Positions 15,227-24,624 of a stretch of DNA of 64,000 nt are shown here, piece by piece. The stretch comes from an uncultured Oscillospiraceae bacterium (GTDB lineage Bacteria; Bacillota; Clostridia; Oscillospirales; Oscillospiraceae). The DNA lies in the NCBI GenBank assembly GCA_934593275.1, contig CAKTQE010000001.1:1-64000 (forward strand), in the 5' to 3' direction. The notes under the pieces are model-generated. The model was not told where the DNA came from. It was given only the letters and a program-made list of their open reading frames with translations, and did not search any database. Made by a program: the position numbers and the translations under genes. Each line of letters opens with the position of its first letter. The stretch's first letter is position 1.

Positions 15227-17170
15227 TTATGCGGTCTTTACAGAGGCCGCTCTTTTCTTGTCCAGGATGCTCAGAGCCACCACCGAGCCGGAAAGAACCA
15301 GGCCCACCACGTCGGTCATGGTGCCGGGGTAGATCATCATCAGGCCGCCCAGCAGTGCCAGTCCTCTGCGGAACCAGCTGAGTCTTCCAAAGAGGTAGCC
15401 CTCCATGGCGGCGGATACCGAGGCGATGCCTACAAGAGAGGTAACGGTAATGAGAATGACCTCGGGAACGGTGGTATCGATCAGCAGCATTGAGGGGCTG
15501 AGGGCAAAGGCATAGGGTACGATGAACGCGCCAATGGCCAGTTTTGTGGACTCCAGAGCGGTTTTCATGGGGTTTGCCTGGGCAATGGCGGAACCGGCAT
15601 AGGCGGCCAGAGCCACCGGCGGGGTCAAATCTGCCACGATGCCAAAGTAGAAGACGAAGAAGTGGGCCGCCACCATGGGAACACCCATCCGCACCAGAAT
15701 CGGGGCGCAGGTGGCTGCCATGATGCAGTAGGTGGCGGTGGTGGGAACACCCATGCCCAGAACGATGCAGCAAATCATGGTCAGGAACAGGGCGATCAGC
15801 ACATTGTCTCCCGCCAGAACCACAATGGCGTTGATAATCACATTGGCCAGGCCCGTCATGGTGATGGTACCGGCAATAATGCCCGCAATGCCACAGGCCG
15901 CCGCCACGGTGATGGAACCCTGGCCACCGGCTGCCAAAGCTTCCAGCAGCCGCATGGGGGTGATGCGGGTCTCGGCACTAAAGAGGGTGACTACGATACA
16001 GGCAACAATAGACAGAGCCGCGGCGTACTGAATGCTCTTCTGGCTGGTGCTGACCAGGTAAATCAGTAGCACCATAGGAAGCAGCAGATAGCTCTTTTTC
16101 AGCAGCGGGACGATCTTGGGAAGCGACTCCTTGGGAAGACCCCGCAACCCCATTTTCTTGGCTTCCAGATGGACGGAGATAAAAATACCGGTAAAATACA
16201 GCAGTGCCGGAAGCACGGCTTTCAGGGCGATCTGGCCGTAGGGGATCTGCACATAGTCTGCCATCAGGAAAGCGGCTGCGCCCATAATGGGGGGCATGAT
16301 CTGGCCGCCGGTGGAGGCAGCGGCTTCCGCAGCCCCGGCAAACTCCGGCTTATAGCCCGCTTCTTTCATCAGCGGAATGGTCACGGCACCGGAACCCACC
16401 GTATTGGCTACGGAAGAACCGGAGACCACGCCCTCCAAGGCACTGGCCACCACCGCCACCTTGGCAGGGCCGCCGGAAAACCGGCCTACCAGAGCGTTGG
16501 CCGCCTGGATGAAGTAATCCGCAATGCCGGTGCGCTCCAAGAAAGCACCGAAGACGATGAACACCACAATGAACTTGGAACAGACATTGATGGGGGTTGC
16601 CAGAATGCCCTCTTTTCCGTAGAACAGATACCGGATGGAGTAATTGATTTTGCCCCAGAGCGAGGGGTTGGAAAGTCCTGCGGTAAGGGCATAGATTAGG
16701 AAGCACCCGGCCACCAGCAGAATGGGCAGGCCCACGCTTCTGCGGCATACCTCTGCCAGGGCCACAATGCCTACAATGCCTATGACAATCTGATAGTCCG
16801 CAAAGATGCTGCCCTGCTGGATGATGGTCTTGGCGTTAAAGGCATAGTACAAAAACGCCGCGGTACCCAGAGTCATCAGCACCAGGTCATACCAGGGGAT
16901 GTAGTTCACCCTCTGTCGACCCTTTTTCGCCGGGAACACCAGGTAGCCCAGCAGCACGATCCAGGCCACAAAGGTGGTCAGCCGCAATTCCTCCAGCCAA
17001 CTAGCAAAGAGGGTCACGCACAGGCAAAATACAGAAAACGTTGCCAGAATCAGATTCACGGCGATTCTGGGTTTTCCCTCCCAGATACGGACGTTGGATT
17101 CCCGGTCATATTTCTTCATGACCTCATCCAGGCCCATGGGTTCCTGGGCTTTTTTATCAAACAGACTCAT
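15227..17170 (-). CDS. TAXI-type TRAP transporter fused permease
   Basis: The 647-residue protein fuses the small (4-TM) and large (12-TM) TRAP permease subunits, as is usual for TAXI systems. Conserved parts include the DctM-like EGVVSGSSVANTVGSGAVTIPLMKEAGY and GGQIMPPIMGAAAFLMADY, and near the C-terminus GMGVPTTATYCIMA. It moves a small organic acid or amino acid using an ion gradient together with the binding lipoprotein encoded just upstream. The ATG at 17170 has AAGGAGGG 9 nt upstream. Two strong hairpins separate it from the binding-protein gene. Confidence 0.95.
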   Translation of the reverse strand: MSLFDKKAQEPMGLDEVMKKYDRESNVRIWEGKPRIAVNLILATFSVFCLCVTLFASWLEELRLTTFVAWIVLLGYLVFPAKKGRQRVNYIPWYDLVLMTLGTAAFLYYAFNAKTIIQQGSIFADYQIVIGIVGIVALAEVCRRSVGLPILLVAGCFLIYALTAGLSNPSLWGKINYSIRYLFYGKEGILATPINVCSKFIVVFIVFGAFLERTGIADYFIQAANALVGRFSGGPAKVAVVASALEGVVSGSSVANTVGSGAVTIPLMKEAGYKPEFAGAAEAAASTGGQIMPPIMGAAAFLMADYVQIPYGQIALKAVLPALLYFTGIFISVHLEAKKMGLRGLPKESLPKIVPLLKKSYLLLPMVLLIYLVSTSQKSIQYAAALSIVACIVVTLFSAETRITPMRLLEALAAGGQGSITVAAACGIAGIIAGTITMTGLANVIINAIVVLAGDNVLIALFLTMICCIVLGMGVPTTATYCIMAATCAPILVRMGVPMVAAHFFVFYFGIVADLTPPVALAAYAGSAIAQANPMKTALESTKLAIGAFIVPYAFALSPSMLLIDTTVPEVILITVTSLVGIASVSAAMEGYLFGRLSWFRRGLALLGGLMMIYPGTMTDVVGLVLSGSVVALSILDKKRAASVKTA

Positions 17171-17201
17171 AGAAGATTCCCTCCTTTTGGATCATCGGAA
17201 A

Positions 17202-17239
17202 CGCTGAAGAAACGGCCCTCTGCTGCCGTTTCTTCGGCG
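17202..17239 (-). promoter_or_regulatory. Intercistronic hairpin A in the TAXI operon
   Basis: A 15-bp imperfect stem CGCTGAAGAAACGGC / GCCGTTTCTTCGGCG with an 8-nt loop and no T run. It is likely a 3' stabiliser or partial attenuator that gives more binding protein than permease. Confidence 0.65.
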
Positions 17240-17248
17240 TTCCCTCAC

Positions 17249-17280
17249 TCCGGCGAGGCGGGGGGTACCGCCTCGCCGGA
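17249..17280 (-). promoter_or_regulatory. Intercistronic hairpin B in the TAXI operon
   Basis: A perfect 13-bp GC-rich stem TCCGGCGAGGCGG / CCGCCTCGCCGGA with a 6-nt loop, starting five bases after the binding-protein stop. Confidence 0.7.
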
Positions 17281-17285
17281 ATAAA

Positions 17286-18254
17286 TTACTGTGCATCTAC
17301 GGTAATGCCCTTTTCGGCAAAATACTTGGCTGCGCCCTTGTGGAACGGAGCGGTCATGCCGGAGGTGGCATTGTCCAAGCTCAGCTCCGCACCCTTGCCG
17401 TTTTCCTTGGCAATGTCGGCGGCGTTGTCAAAGATGGCCTTGGTCAGATTATAAACACTGTCCTCGGAAGCATCCTTGGAAACGATCAGGGTGGCCTTGA
17501 CGGTAACGGTAGATACGTCGCTTGTCTGGCCGGGATAGGTACCGGCAGGGATGGTATAGGCGGTGTAGAACGGGCAGGACGCCATCATAGCATCAGCCAC
17601 GGTACCGTCAATGGGGACCAAGTATGCGGAATTGGTGGTACACAGCTCCGTAATGGCGGGGGTGGGTGCGCCGGCTACGATGAACGCCGCATCGATCTTG
17701 CCGTCTTTCAAAGCGTCCGCGCTGTCCGCAAAGCTCTGATACTGGGCCTTGATGTCATTCTCCGTCAGACCGGCAGCGGTCAGCACATCCATGGCGTTGA
17801 AGTAAACGCCGGAACCGGGTGCGCCAATGGATACGGCCTTGCCTTTCAGGTCTGCCACGGACTTGATGTTTGCATCCATGGTCACCAGCTGAACAGACTC
17901 GGCATAGAGTCCGGCAACGACCCGGAAAGAATCCACCTTGCCGGTGCTTTCAAAGGAGCGGGTACCCTCCCAGGCGTAGGCCATGACATCGGACTGGACG
18001 GTACCCAGCTGATAGTCACCGGACTGGATGCCCTGGATATTGGCCTTGGAGCCGTCGGTGGCAACCACGGTCACATCAATACCCGCTTTATTCTTAATGT
18101 ACTGGCCCAGAACGCCACCGTAGCCGTAATAGGTTCCGGCAGAACCGCCGGTACCCATGGTCATCTTGGAAGCGGAGGTCCCGCCGCCGCAGGCAGCCAG
18201 AGAAAGGGTCAGGGCCGTGGTCAGGGCCAAGGTAAACAGTTTCTTGAATTTCAT
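17286..18254 (-). CDS. TAXI-family TRAP transporter substrate-binding lipoprotein
   Basis: The 322-residue protein has a lipoprotein signal (LTLSLAAC, lipidated Cys at residue 22) followed by the TAXI N-terminal pattern MTMGTGGSAGTYYGYGG. GAPGSGVYFNAMDVL and a large C-terminal periplasmic-binding fold follow. It captures the ligand outside the membrane for the permease at 15.2-17.2 kb. The ligand is unknown; TAXI proteins of this type often bind glutamate or C4-acids. It starts at an ATG with GGAGGAAAC upstream and has a clear promoter. Confidence 0.95.
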   Translation of the reverse strand: MKFKKLFTLALTTALTLSLAACGGGTSASKMTMGTGGSAGTYYGYGGVLGQYIKNKAGIDVTVVATDGSKANIQGIQSGDYQLGTVQSDVMAYAWEGTRSFESTGKVDSFRVVAGLYAESVQLVTMDANIKSVADLKGKAVSIGAPGSGVYFNAMDVLTAAGLTENDIKAQYQSFADSADALKDGKIDAAFIVAGAPTPAITELCTTNSAYLVPIDGTVADAMMASCPFYTAYTIPAGTYPGQTSDVSTVTVKATLIVSKDASEDSVYNLTKAIFDNAADIAKENGKGAELSLDNATSGMTAPFHKGAAKYFAEKGITVDAQ

Positions 18255-18304
18255 AGATGTTTCCTCCTTTTCATTTTTGGACGCTCCAAAAACTTGATGG
18301 GTGC

Positions 18305-18333
18305 ATTATATCGCAGTTTTTGCATTTTTTCAA
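18305..18333 (-). promoter_or_regulatory. Promoter of the TAXI TRAP operon
   Basis: On the minus strand: TTGAAA, 17-bp spacer, TATAAT, 51 nt before the start codon. Confidence 0.8.
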
Positions 18334-18700
18334 GAGCGAAATTGCATCATTTTATGCTGTGCGGACATTTGTTTTCGGACATATACCGTATGAAGCCTTA
18401 ATTATTCTATGTTTTTAATGTTTTTTCTTTTCCGTTTCGTCTTTTTGCACATTTCTAATTTCAGTTTTAAGTGTATTTTTTACAATTCCAGCAGTCGAAA
18501 TGCTTCTATTTATTATTTACGGTCTTTTGCAGGATTTATGACATCTGAAAGAGCATTAAATTCGTCGTGCATTTTTGGCATTTTCCTACACGTTCTATTC
18601 TTCATTTTCCGCGTTGATTTTCAGAATTTATTCCCATTTTAATCATTTTACACAAATTTGCGGTCATACTCTGTTCATATTTTGAAACTCCAAAGTGTCG
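18334..18700. other. AT-rich intergenic region without a recognised gene
   Basis: This stretch between the divergent TAXI and uracil permease promoters is markedly AT-rich, with many T runs. Short open frames have no Shine-Dalgarno or coding bias. I see no RNA gene or repeat in it. Confidence 0.5.
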
Positions 18701-18707
18701 GAATGAC

Positions 18708-18736
18708 TTGCATTTTTCCCCCGCGGCGAGTATACT
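18708..18736 (+). promoter_or_regulatory. Promoter of the uracil permease gene
   Basis: TTGCAT, 17-bp spacer, TATACT, predicting a transcript start near 18743. Confidence 0.75.
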
Positions 18737-18769
18737 GACATGGAAAAACGCAGGAGAGGAGGAAAGGAA

Positions 18770-18835
18770 ATGCAAAAAGCCCTTCCCTCCCCTTTTTTGC
18801 GAATAGAAAGGAAGTTTTTTAATGGCAGCTCCTGA
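18770..18835 (+). CDS. Possible 21-residue leader ORF overlapping uraA
   Basis: An ATG with an excellent GGAGGAAAGGA site opens a 21-codon frame (MQKALPSPF...NGSS). It overlaps the first 14 nt of the permease gene in another frame. CCCTTCCCTCCCC followed by T6 within it can pair partly with the upstream GGAGAGGAGGAAAGG. That pairing would hide the Shine-Dalgarno or form a weak attenuator. The arrangement suggests translational coupling or a regulatory leader, but no homologue is recognised. Confidence 0.45.
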   Translation: MQKALPSPFLRIERKFFNGSS

Positions 18836-20186
18836 AACGAACAATGAAGTGGTGTATGATGCCAGCACTCTGGCCGCTCCCAAGCGTCTGCTGCTGGGTG
18901 TACAGCATCTGTTCGCCATGTTTGGCGCAACGGTACTGGTTCCCGCTCTGACCGGCCTGGACGTGGCCAACGCCCTGCTGTTTGCAGGACTCGGCACCCT
19001 GCTGTTCCACCTAATCACCGGCAGAAAGGTTCCCGCATTCCTGGGTTCCTCCTTCGCCTTTATCGGCGGCTACAACGCCATCCGCGCCCACGGTGTGGGT
19101 GATGAGCTTCTCCCCTACGCCTGCTTCGGTGTGGCCTGTGCCGGTCTTGTGTACCTGGTCATGGCGTTCTTCTTCAAGCAGTTCGGTGCCAAGAAGGTCA
19201 TGCGCTACTTCCCCCCCATCGTCACCGGCCCCATCATCATCTGCATCGGCCTGACCCTTTCCGGCTCCGCCGTGACCAACTGCTCCGCCAACTGGTGGGT
19301 GGCTCTGGTTGCAATTCTTATTGTAGTCGGCTGCAACATCTGGGGCAAGGGCATGGTGAAGATCATCCCCATTCTGCTGGGTGTGATTGGCTCCTATGTC
19401 TTCTCCATGATCGTGGATCCCGCCTCCCGGGAGAACCTGGTAAAGCTGGTCAGCGAGGCCAAGTGGATCGGTCTGCCCATTGTCTGGAACAAGACCGCCC
19501 TGTCCATCTTCGGAAACAACCTGGACACCGGGATGCTGGTCACCGCCATCGTCACCATCATGCCCATTTCCCTGGCCACCATGATGGAGCATGTAGGCGA
19601 CATCTGCGCCATCTCCTCCACCGTTGGCAAGAACTTCGTAGAAGACCCCGGCCTGCACCGGACCCTGGTAGGCGACGGCCTGGCAACCACCCTGGCTTCC
19701 CTCTTCGGTGCCCCCGCCAACACCACCTACGGCGAGAACACCGGTGTGCTGGCTCTGAGCAAGGTTTACGACCCCAAGGTTATCCGTATGGCCGCTTTCT
19801 TCGCCATCATCCTGTCTTTCTGCCCCAAGTTCTCCGCACTGATCGTGGCCATGCCCGCCGCTACCATGGGCGGTGTCAGCTTGGTACTCTACGGCATGAT
19901 CTCCGCCGTGGGTGTCCGGAACGTGGTTGAAAACCAGGTAGACTTCACCAAGAGCCGCAACGTTCTGATTGCCGCCATGATCATGGGTCTGGCCGTGGGC
20001 GTCAGCTATGCCGGTTCCATCCAGATTCCCGTAGGCTCCATCACCATCAACCTCTCCGGTCTGGCTGTGGCCGCTCTGGTGGGCATTGTGATGAACGCCG
20101 TTCTTCCCGGCAAGGACTACGAGTTCGGCGCCAACGAGCAGGGCGATACCGCCGTGGTCAACTTCGGCAGCCGCGCCCAGAAGTAA
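18822..20186 (+). CDS. uraA: Uracil permease (NCS2 family)
   Basis: The 454-residue protein has about 12-14 membrane segments and NCS2 motifs. These are LLLGVQHLFAMFGATVLVP at the N-terminus, the central E-containing segment TMMEHVGDICAIS, and TTYGENTGVLAL. The last is the form found in uracil rather than xanthine/urate permeases. It imports uracil with protons for pyrimidine salvage. The ATG at 18822 has AAAGGAAG upstream. It is a single-gene unit with its own promoter and terminator. No PyrR-type binding loop was recognised in the leader. Confidence 0.93.
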   Translation: MAAPETNNEVVYDASTLAAPKRLLLGVQHLFAMFGATVLVPALTGLDVANALLFAGLGTLLFHLITGRKVPAFLGSSFAFIGGYNAIRAHGVGDELLPYACFGVACAGLVYLVMAFFFKQFGAKKVMRYFPPIVTGPIIICIGLTLSGSAVTNCSANWWVALVAILIVVGCNIWGKGMVKIIPILLGVIGSYVFSMIVDPASRENLVKLVSEAKWIGLPIVWNKTALSIFGNNLDTGMLVTAIVTIMPISLATMMEHVGDICAISSTVGKNFVEDPGLHRTLVGDGLATTLASLFGAPANTTYGENTGVLALSKVYDPKVIRMAAFFAIILSFCPKFSALIVAMPAATMGGVSLVLYGMISAVGVRNVVENQVDFTKSRNVLIAAMIMGLAVGVSYAGSIQIPVGSITINLSGLAVAALVGIVMNAVLPGKDYEFGANEQGDTAVVNFGSRAQK

Positions 20187-20208
20187 TTCAAAACCTCATA
20201 AAACCCAC

Positions 20209-20244
20209 AACCCCCATACCAGGCTTCGCCTCGGTATGGGGGTT
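20209..20244. terminator. Bidirectional terminator after uraA
   Basis: Stem AACCCCCATACC / GGTATGGGGGTT with a 12-nt loop and a T-rich tail, between convergent genes. Confidence 0.88.
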
Positions 20245-20256
20245 CTCTTTTTTCAT

Positions 20257-21453
20257 TTACTTTCTTTGCAGTGCGTAGTCGTTGTGGAGCCAGCTGATGC
20301 GCACGTCCGGGTCGGTGCAGATGACGGCGTTGCCGCGGCTGTACATGCACTTGCCCTCCGGGGCTTTTCCGGCGGCCATGGAACGTAGGGCCTTGAGGGC
20401 TGCGGGACCGGCAGGGCCGTCATCGAAGACCACCAGATTCTCTGAGCCGGTTTTTAGATGGCCGGTGGCCTCGTCAATATAGGGTCCCAGGACGGTGCCG
20501 TCCTCATAGGTGTAGAACCGGGTTTCCCCCTCGGATACGGGGAAGCCGCAGAGAATGGCCAGGGATTTGGGTCCGGTGTAGATGCCGGTGGCGATTTTCT
20601 CCGCTCCGGTTGCCGCGGGGACCATCAGATAGACAGAAATCGGCACCTCATACAAACACCGGGAGAAGCCCTCAATAGTAAAGAACACCCCCTGGTCCGC
20701 CCCCTGGTCCAGCAGCGTCTGGGCCACTGCGTCCACCACAAAGGCATTTTTCGCCCAGCCAAAGTCCAACAGGGCGTTTAGCTCATTTTCCTGGGCAAAG
20801 CGGAGATACTCTTCACTGACATGCAGTTCTACCCGGTTCTCCCCCAGCAGTTCCAGACGGATGTGGCTGTCAGAGGAGAGATAGGTCATCAGCTCTTTTA
20901 CAAATGCTGCGGCCTCGGGGTTTCTGTCCGGGTCATAAAGCTGGGCATCATGGTCATTTTCACAGGCAAACAGGGCGTTGTAGCGGCTGTAAAGAGGGGC
21001 AAAGTACAGTGCGCGGCTGCCGGTCCGCGCCCAGGACTCCAAAGCTTCATAGAGTTCCTTTCCAACAGTCACCGGGGTGTTGGGCTGGGTGCTGAGGGTA
21101 TAGAGATTCACGGTGTTTTCCGTCTCTACGCTGTCCAGCTGGGCAGCGGCAGATTGCAGGGCCTCAGAATAAAGGGCCGTCACACGGCGTTTTTCCTGAG
21201 CCACATCCTCCGCCTGGTCAAAATTGTATTCCAGAATGACCTCCTGGGCGGCGGGGGTTTTGGTGGTGACCTCAATCATCTGCCAGCCCTTTTTGGGGGT
21301 GAGCATGGTGTTCAGGGCATAGGCAAAGGCCGCCGCTCCAACGGCCAGGGCCAGTACAAAAAGAACCGTTCTCTTGGCGTAGTTTCCCTCTTTCAAATCC
21401 AGACGGTTCACTTCCGGGACATGGGGACGGCGGTCCCGCTGGTATCTAGACAT
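20257..21453 (-). CDS. Membrane-anchored, divergent ApbE-like protein
   Basis: The 398-residue protein has a short basic cytoplasmic tail, one membrane segment (about 32-52, TVLFVLALAVGAAAFAYAL) and an extracytoplasmic domain. Its order of motifs recalls ApbE flavin transferases: VGKELYEALESWARTGSRALYFAPLYSRYNALF, then LLDFGWAKNAFVVDAVAQTLLDQGA. The canonical LGGIAKG, the later GG and the Mg-binding Asp/Thr are not conserved. It may therefore be an inactive or re-purposed relative (inference, moderate). The ATG at 21453 has GGAAG upstream; the longer frame to 21588 runs through the opp terminator and is rejected. Confidence 0.6.
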   Translation of the reverse strand: MSRYQRDRRPHVPEVNRLDLKEGNYAKRTVLFVLALAVGAAAFAYALNTMLTPKKGWQMIEVTTKTPAAQEVILEYNFDQAEDVAQEKRRVTALYSEALQSAAAQLDSVETENTVNLYTLSTQPNTPVTVGKELYEALESWARTGSRALYFAPLYSRYNALFACENDHDAQLYDPDRNPEAAAFVKELMTYLSSDSHIRLELLGENRVELHVSEEYLRFAQENELNALLDFGWAKNAFVVDAVAQTLLDQGADQGVFFTIEGFSRCLYEVPISVYLMVPAATGAEKIATGIYTGPKSLAILCGFPVSEGETRFYTYEDGTVLGPYIDEATGHLKTGSENLVVFDDGPAGPAALKALRSMAAGKAPEGKCMYSRGNAVICTDPDVRISWLHNDYALQRK

Positions 21454-21500
21454 AGCAGGTCTTCCTTTCGTTGGTTCTCCCGGATTTCCGGGTTTTAAAA

Positions 21501-21527
21501 TGCCCGACTTCCTGGGGAAGCCGGGCA
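21501..21527 (-). terminator. Terminator of the opp operon
   Basis: Stem TGCCCGACTTCC / GGAAGCCGGGCA with a 3-nt loop, followed on the minus strand by TTTTAAAA, 20 nt past the oppF stop. Confidence 0.75.
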
Positions 21528-21547
21528 AAATGCGTTCAAACCTGGGA

Positions 21548-22849
21548 CTACAGTACCGCCAGGAACAGAAGCAGCAGGAAAATCGCAAGGATCACAGCCC
21601 GGAATACCAGGCCGACGACAGCACCCTTTTTCAGTGCCTTGTAGTTGCGAATGTAATTGTGCTTCCGGAAAGCCACGCAGCCCAGCAGACTCAGCAGCGG
21701 CAGGAAGAATGCCAGGATATTGTACCAGAAAGAACCGGTATCCCGGGCGGGAGCCATATGGATCTCCTCACGGGAGGGGGCAGGCTCTTCTGCCTTTTTA
21801 GGCTCCTCGTTTTCGTCCCGAATGGTCACGCTCTTGATGGGTACATTCTTGGCACGAAGAGCCTTGTATTCCTCGATTTCCTTTTTGTTGCCGTAGACAA
21901 AGTGGTTGTTACCAATGTCCACCATCTGGGGGCCGTCCTCACTGTAATCGTGAACAGAGGGGTCGTAGGTGAACAGCTCCTTGTTCTTTTCCAGCTTGGG
22001 GTCCGGAATGGGAATGGCGGAAATCAGGCTGCGGGTGTAGGGGTGCATGGGGAAGTTAAACAGTTCCTCCGCCTCGGCCACCTCCACGATGTCGCCCTTG
22101 TAGATAACGCCGATACGGTCAGAAATGAACCGGACGATGGACAGGTCATGGGCGATGAACAGATAGGTGGTTCCCTGCTCTCTCTGGAACTTCTTGAGAA
22201 GATTCAGAACCTGGGCGCGGATGGAAACGTCCAAAGCGGAAATAGGCTCATCGGCCACCACCAGTTCCGGCTCCATGATCATGGCACGGGCCAGGCCGAT
22301 TCTCTGACGCTGACCGCCGGAGAATTCGTGGGGGTAACGGGTCAGATGCTCCGGCAGAAGACCCACCTCGTTGATCATCTTCTCCACTTTCTGCACACGG
22401 TCCGCCTCATTTTCGTAGAGGTGGAAGTTGTACAGGCCCTCGGAGACGATGTAGTCAACGGTGGCACGTTCGTTCAGAGAGGCGGCGGGGTCCTGGAAGA
22501 CCATCTGGATGTTCCGGATGACCTCCCGGTCCAGGGTGTGGGGGATTTTACCGGAGATCCGCACACCCTTGTACAGGATCTCACCGGCAGAACAGGGGTT
22601 TACACGGATGACCGCACGGCCAATGGTCGTCTTACCGGAACCGGATTCACCCACCAGAGAAAAGGTTTCGCCTTTGTAGATATCAAAGCTGGCGTTTTTT
22701 ACGGCCTTAAAGGCTTTGTCTCCCTTGCCAAAGGTAATGTCCACATTGCGGACGGAGAGCAAAACCTCCTTGCCGGTCTTTTCATCAATGGGGCCATGCT
22801 CGGGAATATGTCTGGAAGTGGCTTCCAACTTGTTTGCTTCTTTGCTCAC
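21548..22849 (-). CDS. oppF: Oligopeptide ABC transporter ATPase OppF with C-terminal membrane extension
   Basis: The product is about 433 residues. The ABC domain shows GESGSGKTT (Walker A), [14 protein letters not shown] (Q-loop), [14 protein letters not shown] (signature), [12 protein letters not shown] (Walker B) and the OppF C-terminal [16 protein letters not shown]. Beyond the usual end there is a linker of about 80 residues and two hydrophobic segments ([16 protein letters not shown] and a longer C-terminal one). These would tether the ATPase to the membrane and are not standard for OppF. The GTG at 22849 is 10 nt after AAAGGAGG; the alternative TTG start overlaps that site. It is the last gene of the opp operon. 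Confidence 0.93.
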   Translation of the reverse strand: MSKEANKLEATSRHIPEHGPIDEKTGKEVLLSVRNVDITFGKGDKAFKAVKNASFDIYKGETFSLVGESGSGKTTIGRAVIRVNPCSAGEILYKGVRISGKIPHTLDREVIRNIQMVFQDPAASLNERATVDYIVSEGLYNFHLYENEADRVQKVEKMINEVGLLPEHLTRYPHEFSGGQRQRIGLARAMIMEPELVVADEPISALDVSIRAQVLNLLKKFQREQGTTYLFIAHDLSIVRFISDRIGVIYKGDIVEVAEAEELFNFPMHPYTRSLISAIPIPDPKLEKNKELFTYDPSVHDYSEDGPQMVDIGNNHFVYGNKKEIEEYKALRAKNVPIKSVTIRDENEEPKKAEEPAPSREEIHMAPARDTGSFWYNILAFFLPLLSLLGCVAFRKHNYIRNYKALKKGAVVGLVFRAVILAIFLLLLFLAVL

Positions 22850-22866
22850 GACGGCATGACCTCCTT

Positions 22867-24612
22867 TCAAATATTAAATGCTTCCACGAGTTTCTCGTGA
22901 AGGTTCTGGATGGCTTCGGGCTTTTCGATCTTCGGTGCTCTGGGGTCCAGCAGCCAGGTCTTGGCAAAGTGGGTGTCGCTGACACGGAACATGGGCGCGT
23001 CCTGGAGCGTATCGATTTTCAGGCAGTAAGGGTTCCGGGGTGCAAAGGGGTCACCGATGATCTTGTTGTACAGGGAGGGAGGGGTACCGGTAATGGAGTA
23101 CAGCTCCGTATTCCGCTGGGCAAGCTGGGGAAGGCTGGAAAGCATGGCCCAGGTGTAGGGGTGACGGGGGTCGTAGAAAACCTCTTCTACCGTACCCAGC
23201 TCCACAATCTGACCGGCATACAGCACGGCCACACGGTCAGCCACATTGGCAACCACGCCCAGGTCATGGGTGATGAAGACGATGGTGTAGCCAAATTCTT
23301 TCTGCAAGTCCTTGATAAGCTTCAGGATCTGGGCCTGGATGGTCACGTCCAGAGCGGTGGTGGGTTCGTCACAGATCAGGATTTTGGGCTGGCAGGACAG
23401 GGCGATGGCGATAACGATTCTCTGCCGCATACCGCCGGAATACTGGAACGGATAATCGTCAAACCGGTTTTCGGCGTTGGGGATACCGACCTTCTTCATC
23501 AGCTCCATGGCACGGATACGGGCCTCGCCCTCAGAGCAATGCTGGTGCTTGAGGATGATGGAGGTGATCTGCTGGCCGATGGTGATAATGGGGTTCAGAG
23601 AGGTCATGGGGTCCTGGAAGACCGTGGCGATTTTCTTACCACGGATCTGGGACAGGTCCTTGCTGTATTTGATGTTGGCCAAATCCAGAATACAGGTACC
23701 GTGGAGGCGGTTTTCCTCTTCCTCGGTGAGCTTGACCCGGAAAGTCACGGCACCGAACACATCGTTGAGAACCTGGTCATCGGTCATGTCCAGGCCCTGG
23801 CGCATGGCTTCCTTGCAGGCTTTCAGCAGCTTCTTGATCATCCGGTTCCGGGAGGACCAGTCATAGCGGCCCACGGTCAGGTAGATTTCCTTGGCCAGAT
23901 GGGAGTTCCGGGTATGGGTCTCCAGGGAAATGGCCTGGGAGGTCTCCTTGTGGTACTGCTCTTTCAATGCGGCCATTTTCCGGCTATATTCCTCATTGTA
24001 AGCGGTGTCTGCCTGGGCGGCCTTGGCACATGCTGCCTGGGCGGCCTTGCGCTGCTTTTCAACGGACTCAATCTGCTTGGCCAGGTCATTGATTTTGGCG
24101 GTACAGGCCTTGATTTTGTCCTTTTCGGAGGAATCCAAGGTCAGTTTCAGGTTGAAAGCCTCGGCACGGTTAAAGCGCAGTTCTTCCAGCTGCTCCTGGA
24201 ATGCCAGGCCCTCCTGGTCAGAGATGCTGGACTTGGCCTTTTTCTCAGCTTCCAGAGCCTTGATTTCCTTGTAGGTCTTGGCACCCCGCTCCAGCTTGGA
24301 GTAGGCGTCCAGGTGCATCCGGATGGAGTTGATCCGGGCAATTTCCCGATGGCCCACGTTCAGGGTGGTGTCGGCCAGTTCCGGGTCGTTGAAAATGATT
24401 TTGCCGCTGTCAACATAGCCGTTGGAATCCAGCATGTTGGCAAAGGTCTTGGTAAATACGGACTTACCGGAGCCGGACTCGCCCACGATGGCGATGGACT
24501 CTCCCTCGTAAATATCCAGGCTGATGCCACGGATGGCAGTCAGAGAACGGCCACGGACCTTGAATTTTACAACCAGGTCCTGGACGGAAAGCAATACTTT
24601 TTTCTGTTCCAT
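22867..24612 (-). CDS. oppD: Oligopeptide ABC transporter ATPase OppD with large insertion
   Basis: The 581-residue protein is about 230 longer than usual. Walker A GESGSGKS lies at 44-51, but the Q-loop [11 protein letters not shown] only appears at 331, instead of some 55-60 residues later. The intervening segment (about 76-310) is Lys/Glu/Ala-rich and mostly coiled coil. Signature SGGMRQR, Walker [13 protein letters not shown] and the OppD C-terminal Cys region ([11 protein letters not shown]) are intact, so the protein should still hydrolyse ATP. It starts at an ATG with AAGGAGG upstream, 12 nt after oppC. Confidence 0.93.
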   Translation of the reverse strand: MEQKKVLLSVQDLVVKFKVRGRSLTAIRGISLDIYEGESIAIVGESGSGKSVFTKTFANMLDSNGYVDSGKIIFNDPELADTTLNVGHREIARINSIRMHLDAYSKLERGAKTYKEIKALEAEKKAKSSISDQEGLAFQEQLEELRFNRAEAFNLKLTLDSSEKDKIKACTAKINDLAKQIESVEKQRKAAQAACAKAAQADTAYNEEYSRKMAALKEQYHKETSQAISLETHTRNSHLAKEIYLTVGRYDWSSRNRMIKKLLKACKEAMRQGLDMTDDQVLNDVFGAVTFRVKLTEEEENRLHGTCILDLANIKYSKDLSQIRGKKIATVFQDPMTSLNPIITIGQQITSIILKHQHCSEGEARIRAMELMKKVGIPNAENRFDDYPFQYSGGMRQRIVIAIALSCQPKILICDEPTTALDVTIQAQILKLIKDLQKEFGYTIVFITHDLGVVANVADRVAVLYAGQIVELGTVEEVFYDPRHPYTWAMLSSLPQLAQRNTELYSITGTPPSLYNKIIGDPFAPRNPYCLKIDTLQDAPMFRVSDTHFAKTWLLDPRAPKIEKPEAIQNLHEKLVEAFNI

Positions 24613-24624
24613 GTTCCGTCCTCC

